From: Phycomyces nitens
Lineage: Eukaryota; Mucoromycota; Mucoromycetes; Mucorales; Phycomycetaceae
Direction of reading: 5' to 3'
Length of the DNA stretch: 64,000 bases
Assembly (NCBI GenBank): GCA_022702545.1
Contig: JAHRBC010000001.1
Coordinates: 6,386,001 to 6,450,000, forward strand
In this document: positions 32,846 to 50,762 of the stretch, in pieces
Layout of the letters: each line of letters opens with the position of its first letter
Numbering within the stretch: position 1 is the first letter of the stretch
The notes under the pieces: generated by a model
Databases searched by the model: none
The model's input: only the letters and a program-made list of their open reading frames with translations
What the model was told of the DNA's origin: nothing
Program-made: the position numbers and the translations under genes

Positions 32846-33134
32846 ATTAATCGAAGCCCAATTGCCCAAGGCAGTTGATGACAGTGTTTTTACAAGCGAG
32901 TATTCTCATCTGCGTCCAGGCTACTATCAGCTTGTCATGTGAGGCAAATGGGTCCTTTCGTACCACTTGTTCAAGGTATTCTTTGGTCTACTCATCAAGC
33001 TTTTTTGGTGTTCCAGCGTATTCTCTCAACTCAGGCAACCCAGTTTCTTTTAACCTATTAATGATACTTTTGACAAAGAAATTCATGCCAAAAATAGCTG
33101 TAATCTTGGTAGCCCCAAAATCTATAAAGTCCAT
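32846..33134 (-). pseudogene. Tc1/mariner-type transposase, N-terminal helix-turn-helix stump
   Basis: From an ATG at 33132-33134 the minus strand reads MDFIDFGATKITAIFGMNFF, then INRLKETGLPELREYAG, TPKKLDE-stop-TKEYLEQVVRKDPFASHDKL, and KNTVINCLGQLGF. This is the paired helix-turn-helix DNA-binding half of Tc1-like transposases (the 'G.PKKLDERT...RKDPFAS' and 'TV...L.QLGF' pattern). One in-frame stop is present, and the sequence ends abruptly at the LTR-like boundary at 32844. No DDE half follows on the far side of the LTR pair. Confidence 0.8.
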
Positions 33135-33439
33135 GTATAATATGCATCAGTTGTTGTAATCATTAGCCTTTAAGTAAGAACTGCTTTTTAAATTCTGATA
33201 AGCATCTTGTTTTTATTATGGCAAGATTAATAAAATAAGAAGAAAATAATATTTTTATTTTTTTTAAAAAAAAAACTGATTTTATGCTATTTATTACTGG
33301 TTTTGAAACGTTTCTCATTGTGAGTCTATAATGAACCCATTTTTTTTGGTGAACTCTTGGAATACCAAGGAAGAGTAAAGAGATAGTAAAGAAAACGGTA
33401 AATAAGTAATAGTGTATTCTACAATTGTGGTGCCGATGG

Positions 33440-36400
33440 CCGATGTCCAAATCCTTTGAAACTTTAACCCTCTTACTCGCAAGCTCAAAAATCTAGGGAA
33501 ACGACCCCAGATTTATATGGGCAGCATTGAATACATTTTTGCTTCACCAGAACTAGCAAGCCTCAATCGTAAATCTTTTATAGACTATATTAAGTCTACT
33601 TGTCCCAATGACTCTCTCTAATCCAAAATACTCTCATTCGGAGTATTACTCTCAGAAAAAGAGTTTTGGTACTCTATCCCTTGGTTGGACTTATCACATT
33701 GTTTTCGAAATAAACCTTTCTTGAGTCTTCAAAATATTACACCTAGTATCCATTACTTTTTCTTAATACAAGGCTAACGGGGGAAAACCAAGTTTGATCT
33801 TAACGGTATTGCACAACCGTACCCCCCATCAATATATGACATGACAAGGGAAGAAATATTAGCCACTAGAAAGCAAAAGTAACAAAATCATCCAAAAATA
33901 CAAGATCGTCAATATTCGGAACAGTTAGCTTTATGTTGTTTAATCCAAATTGTCTGCTAGTCAACAAGGAAATATTAAAATACTTGTTCTTCTGACCAAT
34001 AGATATCAAAGAGAAAACATTGAATATGTTGGTAGATATTTCGAACAATTGATTGCAGCTCTAAAGTGCAAAAAAAAACTATTCAATCTTGGATACCATT
34101 ATACTACACCTGCTGTCCTAAAATAGGATGTAATAATCTTTTAGAAACAGTTTTATACTGTTGGTCTAACCAATAGCCTTTTTATGGGCTGTTAATTCAC
34201 CACTTCCAAAAGATTAGTCTCTGAAGGATACTACTCAACTTTCTATATAAATTTCTTTTCAAAATGATGACACTTGTACTGTAGCTGATTGCTTATTCTA
34301 CCAGAGCAGCCTTTGACGCAACAAGCTATTTTTGAAAATTCTGTCTAATATTTTTGAGGATGGGTATCCATACCTCACCAGCACTCTTTATAACAATATA
34401 TTGGTCTGCTGTATATTTTATTTATATTATAGAGCTGCCCATCTATATTTGCTGCCAAAAGATAAAGAATTTTCAAATTTGAAGAGTTTGCACCCTATTT
34501 GATTTATCAATACAGATACTAAAGTCTTATCCTAACTCATTAATTATAATGTAGCATATAAGTCTCATCCCCTTGTTAATTGTTATCAGGCTGGATATAC
34601 CAAATGATGTTTAATTGTAGGTAATGGGATTATGGTTCATATGGTAATGTGAAGCTCCAAGATATCATCCGGTGATTCGACTGGCTTAACTTTTTTTTTG
34701 TATTGTCTATTGAGTAATTATATCGATTGGCTTAACATTTTACTGGAAAAACATATGCCACACACCATCCTAAATATCTCGACCGAGTCTTGAAGAATTT
34801 CACATATCCAGATTCTATATTTCACTATCTCTCTCATATCTTCTCTTTTTTTTACTCGCATGTCTTTTTCAACTTCTATATCCAAAAGGTCCTACTTTTG
34901 TATGCCATTTTTATAAAATATTGAGTCTACCGTATTTACTCGGAACATTTTCTTTCTACACTAGTCAGTGGTAACGTACTTAAGACCCTGGTTTGTTAAT
35001 GTATAGGATATTATTTGTATAACAAATTATCGTCAAAAATTATCTGATAGACTTTGCTTAATTACCAATATATATATATATATATATCCTTGGTAGAGAA
35101 TGCTTAAATTAGCTGGGAAAGAGTTTCTGCTTCGAATCCATTTATGAATAACAAGAATCACGGACTGTCCGTCAGCTTACATCCATTGAAATATTTGTGA
35201 CAGTAATATTGTCGTATCAGAATGTCTGGTCCGCATGAATTAAGGTGTCAATCTATTCTACTTTATTTACCAATGTCCTCTCAAATGGCAAATATGATGG
35301 GCCAAATGGAATCATATTCTTGACTACAAATTTCAGGTATCAGATTTATATCCTGGACTCTTCATTCTCACCTTTCCAGCAAAATATAAGCCTGATAATT
35401 ATGTGCATTCTTTTAGTTATATAATCTTATCGTTGTAGTCTCAAAGTTAATAATACGGCTCTTTGTCTTTGTAAGATTCTTGACAGTATAACTCCCATCA
35501 TGAGATGGATTTGGAATAGAGATACATTGATCTTTCTTTTATACTTTCATAAATTACTGTAAAACAATCAAAAACAATAATCTTTTTCCCTTGTGATCCT
35601 TAATAAATACCACGACTTGTCACTTTATGATCAGTGCATGTATATATACTTTCAATATAAAAATAAAGGGAAAATTGTGGGTGCTATTTAATGATAATAA
35701 TACAAATAATTTATAAAGATGAAAAGTATGCTTTACAAGGATCGCTTGATTGAAGCAATACAACATCTAAATTTTAATAAAATATCAAATTAAGATGAAA
35801 GGAAAAGAAAACGGTGACAATTACCAACGATTTTTTTTAAAAAAAAAACTTTTTATCAAATCTAAATTGTATTGCAATTTTATTTTATTTTTTTGCTTGG
35901 CTGATAAAATGTTTGGCCTCATATGGATCAGTGTTTAATCTGACTATTCAACGTTTGGGCCTGCTGGACAGGGGTCTGATCCGGAAGTTCTTGCTTTCAT
36001 TTGTCTTTGGTTTTCAAGAATAGCCCACAACTACGACGCTATGAACTGCTTCCGGTATTTGATCCCTCAATTCATTAATAATTAAAATATCTTTCTAAAG
36101 ATATTTTATAGGCAAGTGCATAGTTGAAGTAATATTTAGTTGGTACATTCAGTTTCAAGATGTGTATATAGTTTAACATATAGTACAACTTTTCTTTTAC
36201 AGCATGGAGTGTTGTTCCTCTGACTTTACTTTCATTTATTCTTTTCTGCATCGACTAAAAAATCGCCCACTTTTCTATCCTGTTAATTTGGCTGATGAGC
36301 CAAGAATCCCAACTCTGGTAGGTAATCCTTTAGCAAACAATAGATGCTCCATTTGTTCAAAAAAGACTTGCGTAATATTCTCTACTTTTCTTGGTATTGC

Positions 36401-36520
36401 AAGCCAATTCAAAGATATCTAGAATCAATCGTTTCGATGTGGGTACTGGCAAGTTATTTTAATTTGCATTGTTTAATATACCTTGATAGCCAAATATTTA
36501 TACTAATTTTTGTTTCACAC
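33440..36520 (+). mobile_element. Heavily decayed non-LTR retrotransposon (LINE, endonuclease-RT ORF)
   Basis: Translated fragments across about 3 kb occur in the order of a LINE ORF2, with many stops and shifts. (i) GSIEYIFASPELASLNRKSF near 33510-33570, like the end of an APE-type endonuclease (RIDYIFAS..L). (ii) YLLPKDKEFSNLKSLHPI-stop-FINTDTKVLS at about 34448-34535, the first reverse-transcriptase motif (LLPKKGD...LRPISLLN.D.K...). (iii) HPLVNCYQAGYTK at about 34565, matching the Q.GF/Y...  region. (iv) HPKYLDRVLKNFTYPDSIFH at about 34770-34830, matching AYDRV.P.YL...L..F.FP. (v) A cysteine-bearing stretch near 36340-36430 (SICSKK..., QRYLESIVSMW), resembling the C-terminal zf-RVT region. 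A YADD box was not found. The 5' part of the endonuclease is missing. Beyond the RT motifs the assignment is inference. Confidence 0.7.
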
Positions 36521-38841
36521 AATTTGCTTGATGTCAATGATTGAACTTTGGTATGTTCAAATATCTGGCCACACACACATGTATATATATTGGTTTAATC
36601 TTTAAAAATATATAACTTTTACCACCAATGTTCCATTCTTCGTCTTTTTTTTTTTACAAGTGGCAAAAGGTAGGATAGGATTCCCATTCGAGAACCAGAC
36701 CACTCCTTGCTCGCCATTTCTCAAGAGTTCTAAAGTGTAGTTTTTATTTTCAATATTGACTTTAAACATGGCATATTGTCTCTGTATGTATTGGAACTAT
36801 TATTGATATTAAGAGACGGTGTTTACTGAAGATTATATAGCAGAAATTGGCTGGGTAAACAGACTTGAATAAATAGAGAAATGAATGGGCTTGAGAATGT
36901 TTGCTTATTGAGAAATATACACTTGCTATTTATGGAGATAATGTTTGGTTCAACTGACTGAACAAAAGTATATTGATTACTAGTTAGCTTAAAGTTTCCG
37001 TGCATTAGCTTACTCTAGTTCCTTTTTTGTAGTAACCATCATGGCCCCAACATAATATAATATAATATAATATAATGTCAGGTCAGGTCAGGAAATATAT
37101 AACAAGATAAGAGACATACAAACAATGAAGTGTAAAGTGAAAGAGTGATAGTATTTATTAATGTCAAGACACTAATTTAACAACTGTATGATTCAAGAGT
37201 CAGAATAAATATATATAATGACTGGGTTAAATATTAGGGCTATAGAGTATCCTTTGTAATGGTTAGAAATAACTAGTAAGAAAAAAGGTTGTTTACAAGT
37301 TATTAAAGATTATTCTTTATTTATAAAATATGTAACGTATTTATACCCTTTTAAGCTCTTGCTACCGAGAGTCTCTGACCAAACGGTTTGACCATATCTA
37401 GTCATATTTACGGTTTTCTTAAACCCTTGACTACATTTCTCACAATCTCTAATATCCAGAATGTGCCAAGAGAAACAGCCAGACAAATACCCGAGTGCAA
37501 GTAATTTGACTCTTAAACGACACATCTTTAGGAATTCTACCATGTCTATCACCAGAATACAGGTGCCATGTACTTTATAATATCAAAAGAACCGACACCA
37601 AATCTTGAATGCCATGTCCAGTAAAGGCTGAAACAAAAACAAAAAAATATAGAGACGGTTGACAGACTATTGGATAGAATGGATATTCAGCAGAATAGGA
37701 AATCGTTTAGTGAGATTTGAATGAGCAAATTATACATATGCTGATCAAGTTTAGCTTTGTGCCTTGAGATGCTACTTATAAATATAGTCTTTATGCACCT
37801 GTGAATCTAGCTTTAGATTGATCATTATGCCTTTTAAACCGTATATCAAAGTAATCAAGGAAATTGATGCTAAATCTTTAGTTTCATTTTCTTGATATAT
37901 TACTGTCAGGTTAGAATTTCTATTATAATTCCATAATCCGGCTCTAATGTCAAAACGTCTTTGTAACAGGCAATGAAACGAGTTTCTGTTTTAATTTTTT
38001 ATTTATTTATTTTTTTACAAAAAACAAAAGCTGTATAAATTGCTGCAACCTGCTGCAGAGGCACTGTATACCTACTCTATTTGTTTTATTAAAAAACGCC
38101 TTTCTTTCTCAATCCAACAACCGCCCATTAGTACGTTATTGCCTGTCGATCAGTTTTAAAACCCGGAATTTTATCCAAAAAAGTAAATTTCAAATTACTT
38201 TCTTTTTTTTTAAAAAAAAAATAATCTTTGGACATTTTATCTTGAATCTTGTACAGATTGCCCAGGAAGCAGAAATGTCCTGAATTATTGTGCTTCTTGT
38301 CTGTGCCCCTCCCAAGCCAAAAGAACAAACCATGTTGCACTGTGAATCATTTAGACAAAGACACTTGTTGCAAAAAGACAACGGGCAAACCAATAAACAC
38401 CCTTTTTTGTTTTTCACTAGAAAGATTCTCTCTTCTTCTTCTTCTGTTGCTGTCATTGTTATTGTTGGACATCAGTGCAGGCATAACCTGCTAAAATGCG
38501 TGTGTCTGTCTCTCTCTATCTTTTTAGGGTAATGGTCACAATGTATTTTCCTGACCTTGCCGCTACATCATTACACTTCATCATTAAAGAACACGCAATA
38601 ATTTATTCGATCCAATAATGAATATTGGTATTTATATAATTGCTTTTTATATATATATATATACTTGTCATTAGTTGGCCTAGAGTACATGTTTACAAGT
38701 AATCCTACCCGTCTTTTCATTCACTAGTCAACCGGACAACCGGTCAACGAGGGTCTCTGACGTCACAAAGAGAGTGCCTATTTTTTCTTGATCAGAGATC
38801 GCCAGATGCATACACTTTACATAATATAAAGAATTGGCGCC
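36521..38841. other. AT-rich spacer, no gene recognised
   Basis: End of the repeat island. It contains microsatellites at 37052-37091 and (CT)n near 38500. The open frame 37310-37552 (-) contains MCRLRVKLLALGYLSGCFSW and vaguely recalls transposase N-termini but is too weak to assign. Promoter of the WW/FF gene lies at the right end. Confidence 0.5.
37052..37091. repeat. Adjacent (ATAAT)n and (GTCAG)n microsatellites
   Basis: Five ATAAT units run directly into three GTCAG units. Confidence 0.85.
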
Positions 38842-40411
38842 ATGGACACTCCTAGTGAAGCCAACACGACGATCCCTGCCACAATGGATCCCAAAATTGT
38901 CCCTGTTTCTGAAGATCCAGTGCCTAATAATCAGCCAGTTGAAACACATCGTAGACCTCCACCACCTCCACCACCACCCCATTTCCCTTACCCTCACCCT
39001 GGAGCGTTTATGAACTTTCTTCCTCCGGGATGGACAGAACACACTGGACCTGGTGGACAGCTGTATTGGTACAATTCAATGACAGGACAAAGCTCATGGC
39101 AAAGACCGCTGATGCCACCCGGTGGATTTATGGGACACCCAGGAATGGTTCCCATTGCTCCACCGTTTGTTCCCCCAGTCGTGCCAAAGCCAGCTGTCAA
39201 GAAAACAAAGTAAGACTGGACCCAATAACCTATGGCTAAAATTGATATGTGTAATGCATAGAAAAAAGATTCCTGGAACACATTGGCTGCTGGTCAGAAC
39301 AGACGACGGGCTAGAGTTCTATTTTGACAAGGAAAAAAAGCAGTCTGTCTGGGAGATGCCCAAAGAGTTGGAGGAACCTATAGCAAAAATGAAGCAGGAG
39401 GAAAAGGAGGCCGAGACAAAGACACCCAAGGAGCCCGTGCCAACCAAACCAGCCAAACCAACCAAGGAGGCCGAGGTTGGAGAAAAGAGAAAGGTCGAAG
39501 AAGAGACAGATGAGGCCAAGAGACAAAAAACTGAAGACATGGAAGCTACAGAGTAAAATGAGTGCTTGTGGAAAGGTGATGTCGATCTAATGGGGTTTGG
39601 TAGGATGACCGAGGAGGATATTATGTGGCAATTGCAGAATATGGACCCCGATGAGATTGAAGATCTTGGGCTGAAAAAGGAAGAGCCAGTTGTTCCACAA
39701 TCGGCACCTGTTATTGCAGTGGCCCCAGTTGTGGAGCCTAGGGACTCGGCACTCTCAGAGGAAGAGCGGGTAGAACTCTTTACAGTAAGTAGAGAACAGC
39801 AGAGACAGACTGGTGCTGATGGGTGTGGTAGGAAATGCTGACAGAAAAAGACATCTCGCCGTACTCCACTTGGGAAAAAGAGCTTCCCAAATTGATTGGT
39901 GATCGACGTTACTCCCTTGTGCAGCACAGTAAGAGAAAGAACCTGTTTAATAATTACTGTCGCCTATTGGCCCAGGAAATCAAATTGAAAAAGGCGAATC
40001 AAAAGGTACTGTGGACATTGAGTGTGAATTTTTTTGTGATTAATTTAAAATGGATAGACTCCTGAGGAGAGTTACGCAGACCTATTGGAAGAAGAGGCGA
40101 ACGAGAAGATGTACTGGGAAGACTTTAGACGCAAAGTAAAGGACGACGAGCGGTTCAAGGCAGTGCGAGAGACCAAGCTAAGAGAGCTGATGTTCAAGGA
40201 CTACGTGAAGATGCTGAGGAAGGACCGGACGTCTGGCACTAGGCGCAGAGAGGAGGAGTACATGGAGCTGCTGAAGAGCACAAGGGAGATTAGAGTGGGA
40301 ATGAGGTGGAGAGATTGCAAGCGCATTTTGGAGCATGATAAGCGGTACCAGGCCATAGATAGCAAAGACACCAGAGAAGATTTGTTCCGGGATTACCTCG
40401 AGACATTGTAA
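38842..40411 (+). CDS. WW- and FF-domain protein, TCERG1/Urn1-like transcription-splicing factor
   Basis: Five exons, 38842-39209, 39262-39552, 39604-39784, 39832-40005 and 40058-40411, give 455 residues. A Pro-rich N-terminus precedes WW domain 1 (LPPGWTEHTGPGGQLYWYNS, then SSWQRP). A second WW-like unit (THWLLVRTDDGLEFYF, then SVWEMP) follows. A Lys/Glu-rich linker contains KRKVEEETDEAKRQK, a likely nuclear signal. FF domain 1 starts LFTEMLTEKDISPYSTWEKE and FF domain 2 is in YWEDFRRKVKDDERFKAV. A third FF-like segment is MELLKSTREIRVGMRWRDCK...RYQAI. The 'S.(F/Y)STWEKELPK...D.RY' wording is shared by TCERG1 and its fungal relatives. Such proteins link the RNA polymerase II C-terminal domain to splicing factors. 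Exon 2-3 joining (51-nt intron with TCTAATG) gives ATE-MTEEDIMWQLQNMD. Confidence 0.87.
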
Positions 40412-40657
40412 CCCCCCCAAAATAGTGACTTTTTTTTATTATTGTTATTATTAATTATTATTATTATTGTTGTTGTTATTATTTATTGAGTGAATGTTTT
40501 TTGTTTGATGATGATAAGGGTGTATGGGATGAAGGATAATACTATGCTTTGGATGTGAATTTTTGATTATTTTGTTTCAATATATAGTGTGCATGATGAT
40601 ACAAAGGATGTCTGTGTACAAAGCTATAAACAGGAAGCGTGCCAGGGACATTCTTCT
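40412..40657. repeat. TTATTA-rich low-complexity gap between convergent genes
   Basis: A short convergent gap with C and T homopolymers and (TTA)n/(TTG)n runs; probably overlapping 3' UTRs. Confidence 0.6.
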
Positions 40658-40984
40658 TTAGACAACCGAGGGCTGAGGAGATTGGTAGTGAAAGACTTTG
40701 GGTGGTTCAGACGTGAATCGAACAGAGGGCCGCTTGGTTGGTGGGCTCAGGGATGGTTTGATGAGTATGCTGGTTGGGCGTGATTGGGTGCGACAAAAGA
40801 TGGCCGGGGCTTCCCGCACCATGGCTTCCTCTTCCTCGTGTTCTCGTTCTTTGTTGGCTCGAATGATTGCCTGGAGGTGCTCATAGCACTCTCGTCGGCG
40901 GTCCGGGTGACGGTGCCGGGGGTAATGCGACGGTCTTTTTAATGTGGGTGAAAGAGGAGGAGACGGAAGACTGGATGGAGACAT
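40658..40984 (-). CDS. Small basic hypothetical protein with RxxVRF motif
   Basis: A single uninterrupted frame of 108 residues from ATG 40984. It starts MSPSSLPSPPLSPTLKRPSH, has a highly charged centre (RRRECYEHLQAIIRANKEREHEEEEAM) likely to be helical, and ends KRPSVRFTSEPPKVFHYQSP-QPSVV. A TATAAAAA sits 43 bp upstream, and base composition is coding-like. The SVRFTS and PPKVFHY pieces recall the RVxF-type docking peptides of phosphatase-1 regulators, but this is a motif guess only. It lies just downstream of the SNF2-type gene on the same strand. No family recognised. Confidence 0.6.
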   Translation of the reverse strand: MSPSSLPSPPLSPTLKRPSHYPRHRHPDRRRECYEHLQAIIRANKEREHEEEEAMVREAPAIFCRTQSRPTSILIKPSLSPPTKRPSVRFTSEPPKVFHYQSPQPSVV

Positions 40985-41026
40985 GTTAAAGGGAAAAAGA
41001 GAATGGCGGAATTGGATGGTTGACAG

Positions 41027-41034
41027 TTTTTATA
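41027..41034 (-). promoter_or_regulatory. TATA box of the small basic protein gene
   Basis: TATAAAAA on the minus strand, 43 bp upstream of the start codon. Confidence 0.6.
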
Positions 41035-41227
41035 GGCAACTCCTGCATGGGAAAAGGTGGAACCAATAAAAGGACCCGATCGACAGTCCTCTTCAACCCA
41101 CCAGAATTCCCTGGGATCATTGGATCGACCGCAGATCGCTTCCTAAACGTGACTCGGCCCCCCCTTTCTCTTGAACACAAGAATAAGAGTGATTTTTTTT
41201 GTTTATTTATTTATTTATTTAAGCATG

Positions 41228-45854
<4,627 letters not shown>

Positions 45855-47051
45855 TTGGCTGATTGTGCCAGATAAGAAAGAAAGAAAGAAAGAGAGAGAG
45901 TGTGTGTATGTGTATGTGTGTATATATGTGTGCGTTTAAGGTTTTCTTTTTTAATAGATATATATATATATACTTAAAGATGTATATATACTATTTATAT
46001 ATCTGAATATCTATATGTATATGTGTTTATATGGATATGTATTAATATTCATATAATTATATATATAAATATATAAATATATATATAGATTTAAATAGTG
46101 CTCTGTGCGTGTGGTGAAAAAGAGAACTGCTTTATAACCCAAAAGAATAAAGAATAGACGAGTCGGGCTTGTGTTGCAACCAAGTGACTGGTGTGGAGAG
46201 TGTGGAAGCAGTATGAAATGAAAGGGCGCGCCTTTTGGCTGAAAATAAATAATAAATAAATAAATAATATGTATATATTCTAATCAATAAAATAGTTGGA
46301 TATTCGCCACCAAAGCCACACCTATAATCTGTCAGTTATTTGTCTGGAAATGAACCACGCGTAGCAAGTGACGTATACTTTTGGTGTTTCTCACTCCGAA
46401 TACATGCTGAAGAAGTTGCAAAAAAAGAAAGTGTTTCATACAAGGTATAACATCTTTAAAGACACTCTTGGTCGCGTCCTTTGCCGATCAAAACTCCCTT
46501 TTTTTTGCCAACAATAATCTTGTTGCACAACTGGTTTGAACTAATTTTAACTATGCTCAAATTGGCTTTCTTTAGGAGGATATCGACTAAGAAACAGAAC
46601 TTCCTTCTTTTTTATTTTGCACATCAAACAAGCCAAAAAGACATTCTTGTTTGAGATGGCTCTTTCGTTAAAGAGGTGTAAATAGCTCAAACAGCAAGAT
46701 ACGTTTTACAGAGACAAGGCCACGTCACAGACGCTATTTTTCGAGGAAGCCTTCTTTCCACAAGGTCGTACTTTCTTCTTTTTTTTAATTATTTGCTTCT
46801 GTCCCGCCCCTTTGGCATCACCATCTTTTCTTCCTCTTTATTTTATTTTATTTTATTTTATTTTATATTATCTTCACAGCAAGGTCTACAGGCTGCCTTT
46901 GTATCTTACCTGAATAAAAAGAAGATCTTTGTTCTTTCCTTTTCTTTCTGCTTACCATAGTCCTCTTCTTACGTCTGCCTGTCTTCTGACACGTAAAGAT
47001 TTCCATCTTATCCTACTCCATCACCTCTTTTTTTATATATTTTTTTGCACA
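45855..47051. other. Divergent promoter region with TA/TG microsatellites
   Basis: About 1.2 kb between the SNF2-type and PP2A genes. It contains GAAA/GA and (TG)n runs near 45875-45925, a long TATATA-rich stretch (about 45955-46090), and (TTTTA)n at about 46838-46865. A pyrimidine-rich PP2A leader (46920-47050) follows. No coding remnant. Confidence 0.6.
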
Positions 47052-48331
<1,280 letters not shown>

Positions 48332-49054
48332 ACAACAATGACAAGGACAGATAAGAGAAGAGTGAGGTTGGGTTGGGATTTCAATTATCTCTCTTTATTT
48401 TTTCTAGTCTCTTTTGGATATTACTTTTCTTTTTCTTACTGTTGCACTTGTATACTTTATTATATATATAAAAATGTGGGATATGTATTTGGGCATTAAA
48501 GAACAAGTGGGAATATCCTTCCAGGCTTAACAAACACAGGAAGAAACAAAAAGGGATGTCTATTGGGCTCCCAATGCTCATAAGACAAACACACACATAT
48601 GTTGCTGATAATGAGCCACCAAACGAATAACCCGGATTTGTCTTTGGTGCGACTTTGTACAATTAAAATATTGATGGCAATAGACGGAATAACAATATCC
48701 ATATATGATATTACCAAAAATATCATAAAATGTCATTCTTGTAGCTTAAAAAATAACACCAGTCGACATTACCTGTATTCCAAAACAACTCTTTTATACT
48801 ATCCCCAATCGGCACAAACAAGGGCTTATTAATGCGCATGAAAGCACGTGATATTCAAAACATCAGTTTATTTTTACAATAGTCAATTTTTGTATTGTTT
48901 CAATAATAGTAACAAATTTAATGGTTGACAAAAATGCTTGAATATCATTATTTTTTTTGTAGCTGTCTGCTTTAAACCGCCAAAATAAAGCAAATTATAT
49001 CAGTATGATTGGTATCAGATTCGTTCAACTTTAGTTCAAATATATATAAGATAT
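48332..49054. other. Intergenic spacer
   Basis: PP2A 3' flank, AT-rich. No coding signal; the right end approaches the dead Tc1 element, and I could not delimit a terminal inverted repeat. Confidence 0.5.
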
Positions 49055-50020
49055 ATAGTGTGGTCACCATGAGTTTTTATAGCAATTTTGATTCTGTCAG
49101 GCATACTTGCAACAAGAGTATACAGAAATTCAGGGTCCAGTCGCTCTTACTCCTAAAAGACACGAGCCTTGGGATCATTTAAATTGCTAATAGACCCCTT
49201 TATCCCTTGAACTTTGGCTTTTAAAGCATGTTTGATTGGGTTGCAAATGAGACATTTGGTTGGCCAGTAGTAAGATCGTTGAATTCACCATTGATTTTTC
49301 TAGCATGTCGTGCAGGAGCCAGTATTGCAGCTGGCACCATGATTATCATTCAACTTTTGATATAAATAACTAAAGTCCTTTGATAACTAATTTTCATGAG
49401 CGTCTTGGTAAACAGACCCTTTAAGAAAAGATAAAGAACCAAGATCACCAGCTCAGAAACAACTCTATACAATTACAGACCCCTTTCCATACTTTTTTTT
49501 GTAAGAGTATGTTTTTTTTTCTTGGTTTCTATTGCTAGGTCTATAAATCACATATGGATCCGAGTCATTGCCCTTTAGTAGGGATTTGGACTCATATGGC
49601 CATACCACCCTACTCTAGTTATTGATGCTAAAGTTGGCTCTAGATTTGTCCCAACGCAGCCAATTCTTCTTTTGTTTTCTAGTTGAGCTTGAGGTAGATA
49701 TCAGCTTATAATATCTCACAACTCTTTCTTTGCAGGCAATGACACTGGCAGCCGCCAAATTTGCTTGATAAGAAAAACTCTCGACATTATCCCGTCTCAA
49801 CCTCAAGCAAAAACTCGTAACATCTATGACAGTGAATTTGTTTGTTTGTTTTTCTTTAGATCTAGGCTTCTTATTAGCTGTACCAGTTTTTCTCGGGGTT
49901 TGATGATAGTGTTAATTGTCAATCGAGAGATGTTCATGGACGGGATACCAATTGGGGTATGTTTGGCATTAGAGAGCCAAATAATATCTCCACGCTGAAT
50001 CTCATATAGCTCACGTTTAG
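49055..50020 (-). mobile_element. Dead Tc1/mariner-type transposon, transposase with all three catalytic acids lost
   Basis: The minus strand reads as a full-length but decayed Tc1-like transposase. In order: YEIQRGDIIWLSNAKHTPIG (first helix-turn-helix); KKNWLRWDKSRANFSINN-stop-SRVVWPYESK, matching 'KKNRLRWAKSR..W..DDW.RVVWTDESK'; KKYGKGSVIV; NDNHGASCNTGS, matching 'QQDNASCHTGS'; YYWPTKCLICNPIKHALKAK, matching 'YWPAQSPDLNPIEH.W'; and LDPEFLYTLVASMPDRIK with IKTHGDHTI. The DDE acids are replaced: D to Y near 49594, D to H near 49340, and E to K near 49232. In-frame stops add to the loss. It is a different lineage from the stump at 32846-33134. Terminal repeats and target duplication were not resolved. 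Confidence 0.85.
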
Positions 50021-50762
50021 GAAATGAGCTTTGGTTCTTTTCTATATTTAAAAAAAAAGTAAAGCTAATAGAAAAAATATCTTAATTTTAATAAATTTCC
50101 AGTGGTTTATTTGGTTTGTGTGTATACCATTAAACTTTTTACAATTATCGACCCCACTACTGTACATGTTTTTCTCTTTCTGTCTTGGATTTATACATCT
50201 GAGACTAAGTCGCTCAAAAGAACTTGAAGCAGTATCCTATTTATTTCCAAGTTTATTCAATTATCAATTCCAGCCCTTGTGTATAAAATTTACTTGGAAC
50301 CACTTTACCCTTTTTTTGTTTTCTTTTCCTTTCCTCGATTATATCAATATCAATATTTATTTAAATAAACCAACGAACATACTTTTGGTATGATTTCTTC
50401 TACTATTCTTATTATCTCCCGAACAAATCTCTCGGTTGGGGTTTTTTTTATACTCTCAATAAAAAGGTTCAGTCGTAGCACATCTATAATCTTCAATCCA
50501 ATCATAATTTTCTTTGTAGAATATAGGACCTATCTTTGTCTGGCAAAGTAATAAACTTTGCCTAGCCATTCTAGTGGGACTTGTACACTCTTCCTTGTCT
50601 TTAAACTCTATTTACTGCGGACCGTACCCACTGTCTTACAATAGCCTGCGCCTCTTTTTCTTTTGTCAGACAATGGAGTAATTCAAAAAGTCATTGGAAC
50701 TTTTAAATGGTACTAAAGCCTCTCTTTCCAATATCACCATATTCCAAATATTTTATATTACC
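50021..50762. other. Intergenic spacer
   Basis: AT-rich flank between the dead transposon and the long F-box gene; no convincing frame. The leader of the F-box gene is at the right end. Confidence 0.5.

Noticed and set aside
37310..37552. 80-residue minus frame with Cys residues and LLALGYLSG
   Set aside because: Vague resemblance to transposase N-termini only; too short and no supporting neighbours.
39319..39927. 202-residue minus-strand frame opposite the WW/FF gene
   Set aside because: Ser/Phe-rich composition is what the complement of a Lys/Glu-rich linker gives; it spans sense introns.
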